From Candidatus Moraniibacteriota bacterium (GTDB lineage Bacteria > Patescibacteriota > Minisyncoccia > Moranbacterales > UBA1568), in the NCBI GenBank assembly GCA_023261685.1, contig JAHFOM010000010.1, positions 1 through 21,787 of the forward strand: a DNA stretch of 21,787 nt. Direction: 5' to 3'. The notes beneath the pieces are model-generated. The model did no database searches. It was given only the letters and a program-made list of their open reading frames with translations, and was not told the DNA's origin. A program made the translations under genes and the position numbers. Positions 21,542-21,787 of this stretch are shown here, piece by piece; positions within the stretch are counted from its first letter, which is position 1, and each line of letters begins with the position of its first letter.

Positions 21542-21787
21542 TCAGCTTTTCTGCTTGCGCAGGTAGTCATAGGCGGACAGCGCGGCAGCGACTCCATCGC
21601 CGGCAGAAATGTTGTTTTGCTTGTAGGGGGCATCGGTCGCATCTCCCGCCGCAAAAATGCCGGGCCGGGATGTGGCGCGGGTCCGATGATCGAGGATAAT
21701 TTCTCCGCGCTCATTCAGATCGAGCAAGTCTTTGACAAATTCCGTATTCGGTACCATCCCGATTTCCACAAAGACGCCATTGAGATC
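21542..21787 (-). CDS. trxB: Thioredoxin reductase family protein, C-terminal end (cut by window edge)
   Basis: The last 81 residues of a pyridine nucleotide-disulfide reductase. The frame stays open to the window edge, where DLNGVFVEIGMVPNTEF is read. TSRPGIFAAGDATDAPYKQ is the conserved second FAD-binding motif (GD), and GVAAALSAYDYL is the usual C-terminal helix. This pattern is typical of TrxB and of the TrxB-like half of AhpF, which use NADPH or NADH to reduce thioredoxin or a peroxiredoxin partner. The redox-active CxxC is outside the window, so TrxB and AhpF cannot be separated. The gene ends 44 nt before murA, and its 3' end abuts the murA promoter. Confidence 0.85.
   Translation of the reverse strand, partial: DLNGVFVEIGMVPNTEFVKDLLDLNERGEIILDHRTRATSRPGIFAAGDATDAPYKQNNISAGDGVAAALSAYDYLRKQKS

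Noticed and set aside
1..21787. tRNA, rRNA, insertion sequence or transposase genes
   Set aside because: None was recognised on either strand; searches with tRNA and rRNA models could not be run.

Overview
The window looks like a piece of a Candidate Phyla Radiation (Patescibacteria) genome, probably from the Parcubacteria side. The reasons are the gene content and style: a VirD4/TraG-like ATPase in an operon with a DUF5663-type small protein and large charged proteins of unknown function, several glycosyltransferases, a four-helix-bundle (23S rRNA intervening-sequence type) protein, short quasi-tandem repeats at gene boundaries, and few strong Shine-Dalgarno sites. The phylum call is inference; no rRNA or tRNA was seen.

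Layout. 1-1192: the 3' end of a beta-propeller-like protein (+) and a 108-aa protein of unknown function (-), sharing a bidirectional terminator. 1425-8893 (-): a five-gene run of a 441-aa coiled-coil protein, an 890-aa membrane-associated protein, a 102-aa DUF5663-like protein, a 144-aa protein and an 829-aa TraG/VirD4-like ATPase. 8973-12945 (+): two GT39/PMT-family membrane glycosyltransferases. 13196-16783 (-): FtsQ-like division protein, DNA polymerase III delta-prime (HolB) and a GT4 glycosyltransferase. 16772-17496 (+): two compact transcription units for tiny membrane proteins. 17496-21787 (-): a second GT4 glycosyltransferase, a four-helix-bundle protein between inverted AGCT-rich arrays, MreB, MurA and the C-terminal end of a thioredoxin reductase. 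Cell-envelope functions dominate: wall precursor (MurA), shape (MreB), division (FtsQ) and surface glycans (four glycosyltransferases).

The most unusual content is non-coding. The three largest gaps hold 147-180 bp elements that fold into long stems. Two families, called A and B here, each occur twice: A1 at 10874-11020, A2 at 15448-15597 (-), B1 at 10668-10833, B2 at 15241-15388 (-). Their paired segments change in a compensatory way while some internal loops stay the same, so they look like structured RNAs or structure-dependent mobile repeats. A third long palindrome, C, lies at 12990-13169. The second GT4 gene carries two heptanucleotide repeats in its coding sequence, which makes it a candidate phase-variable locus. 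The two tiny membrane-protein genes each have a near-consensus promoter, a hairpin at the predicted 5' end of the mRNA, a strong ribosome binding site and a terminator.
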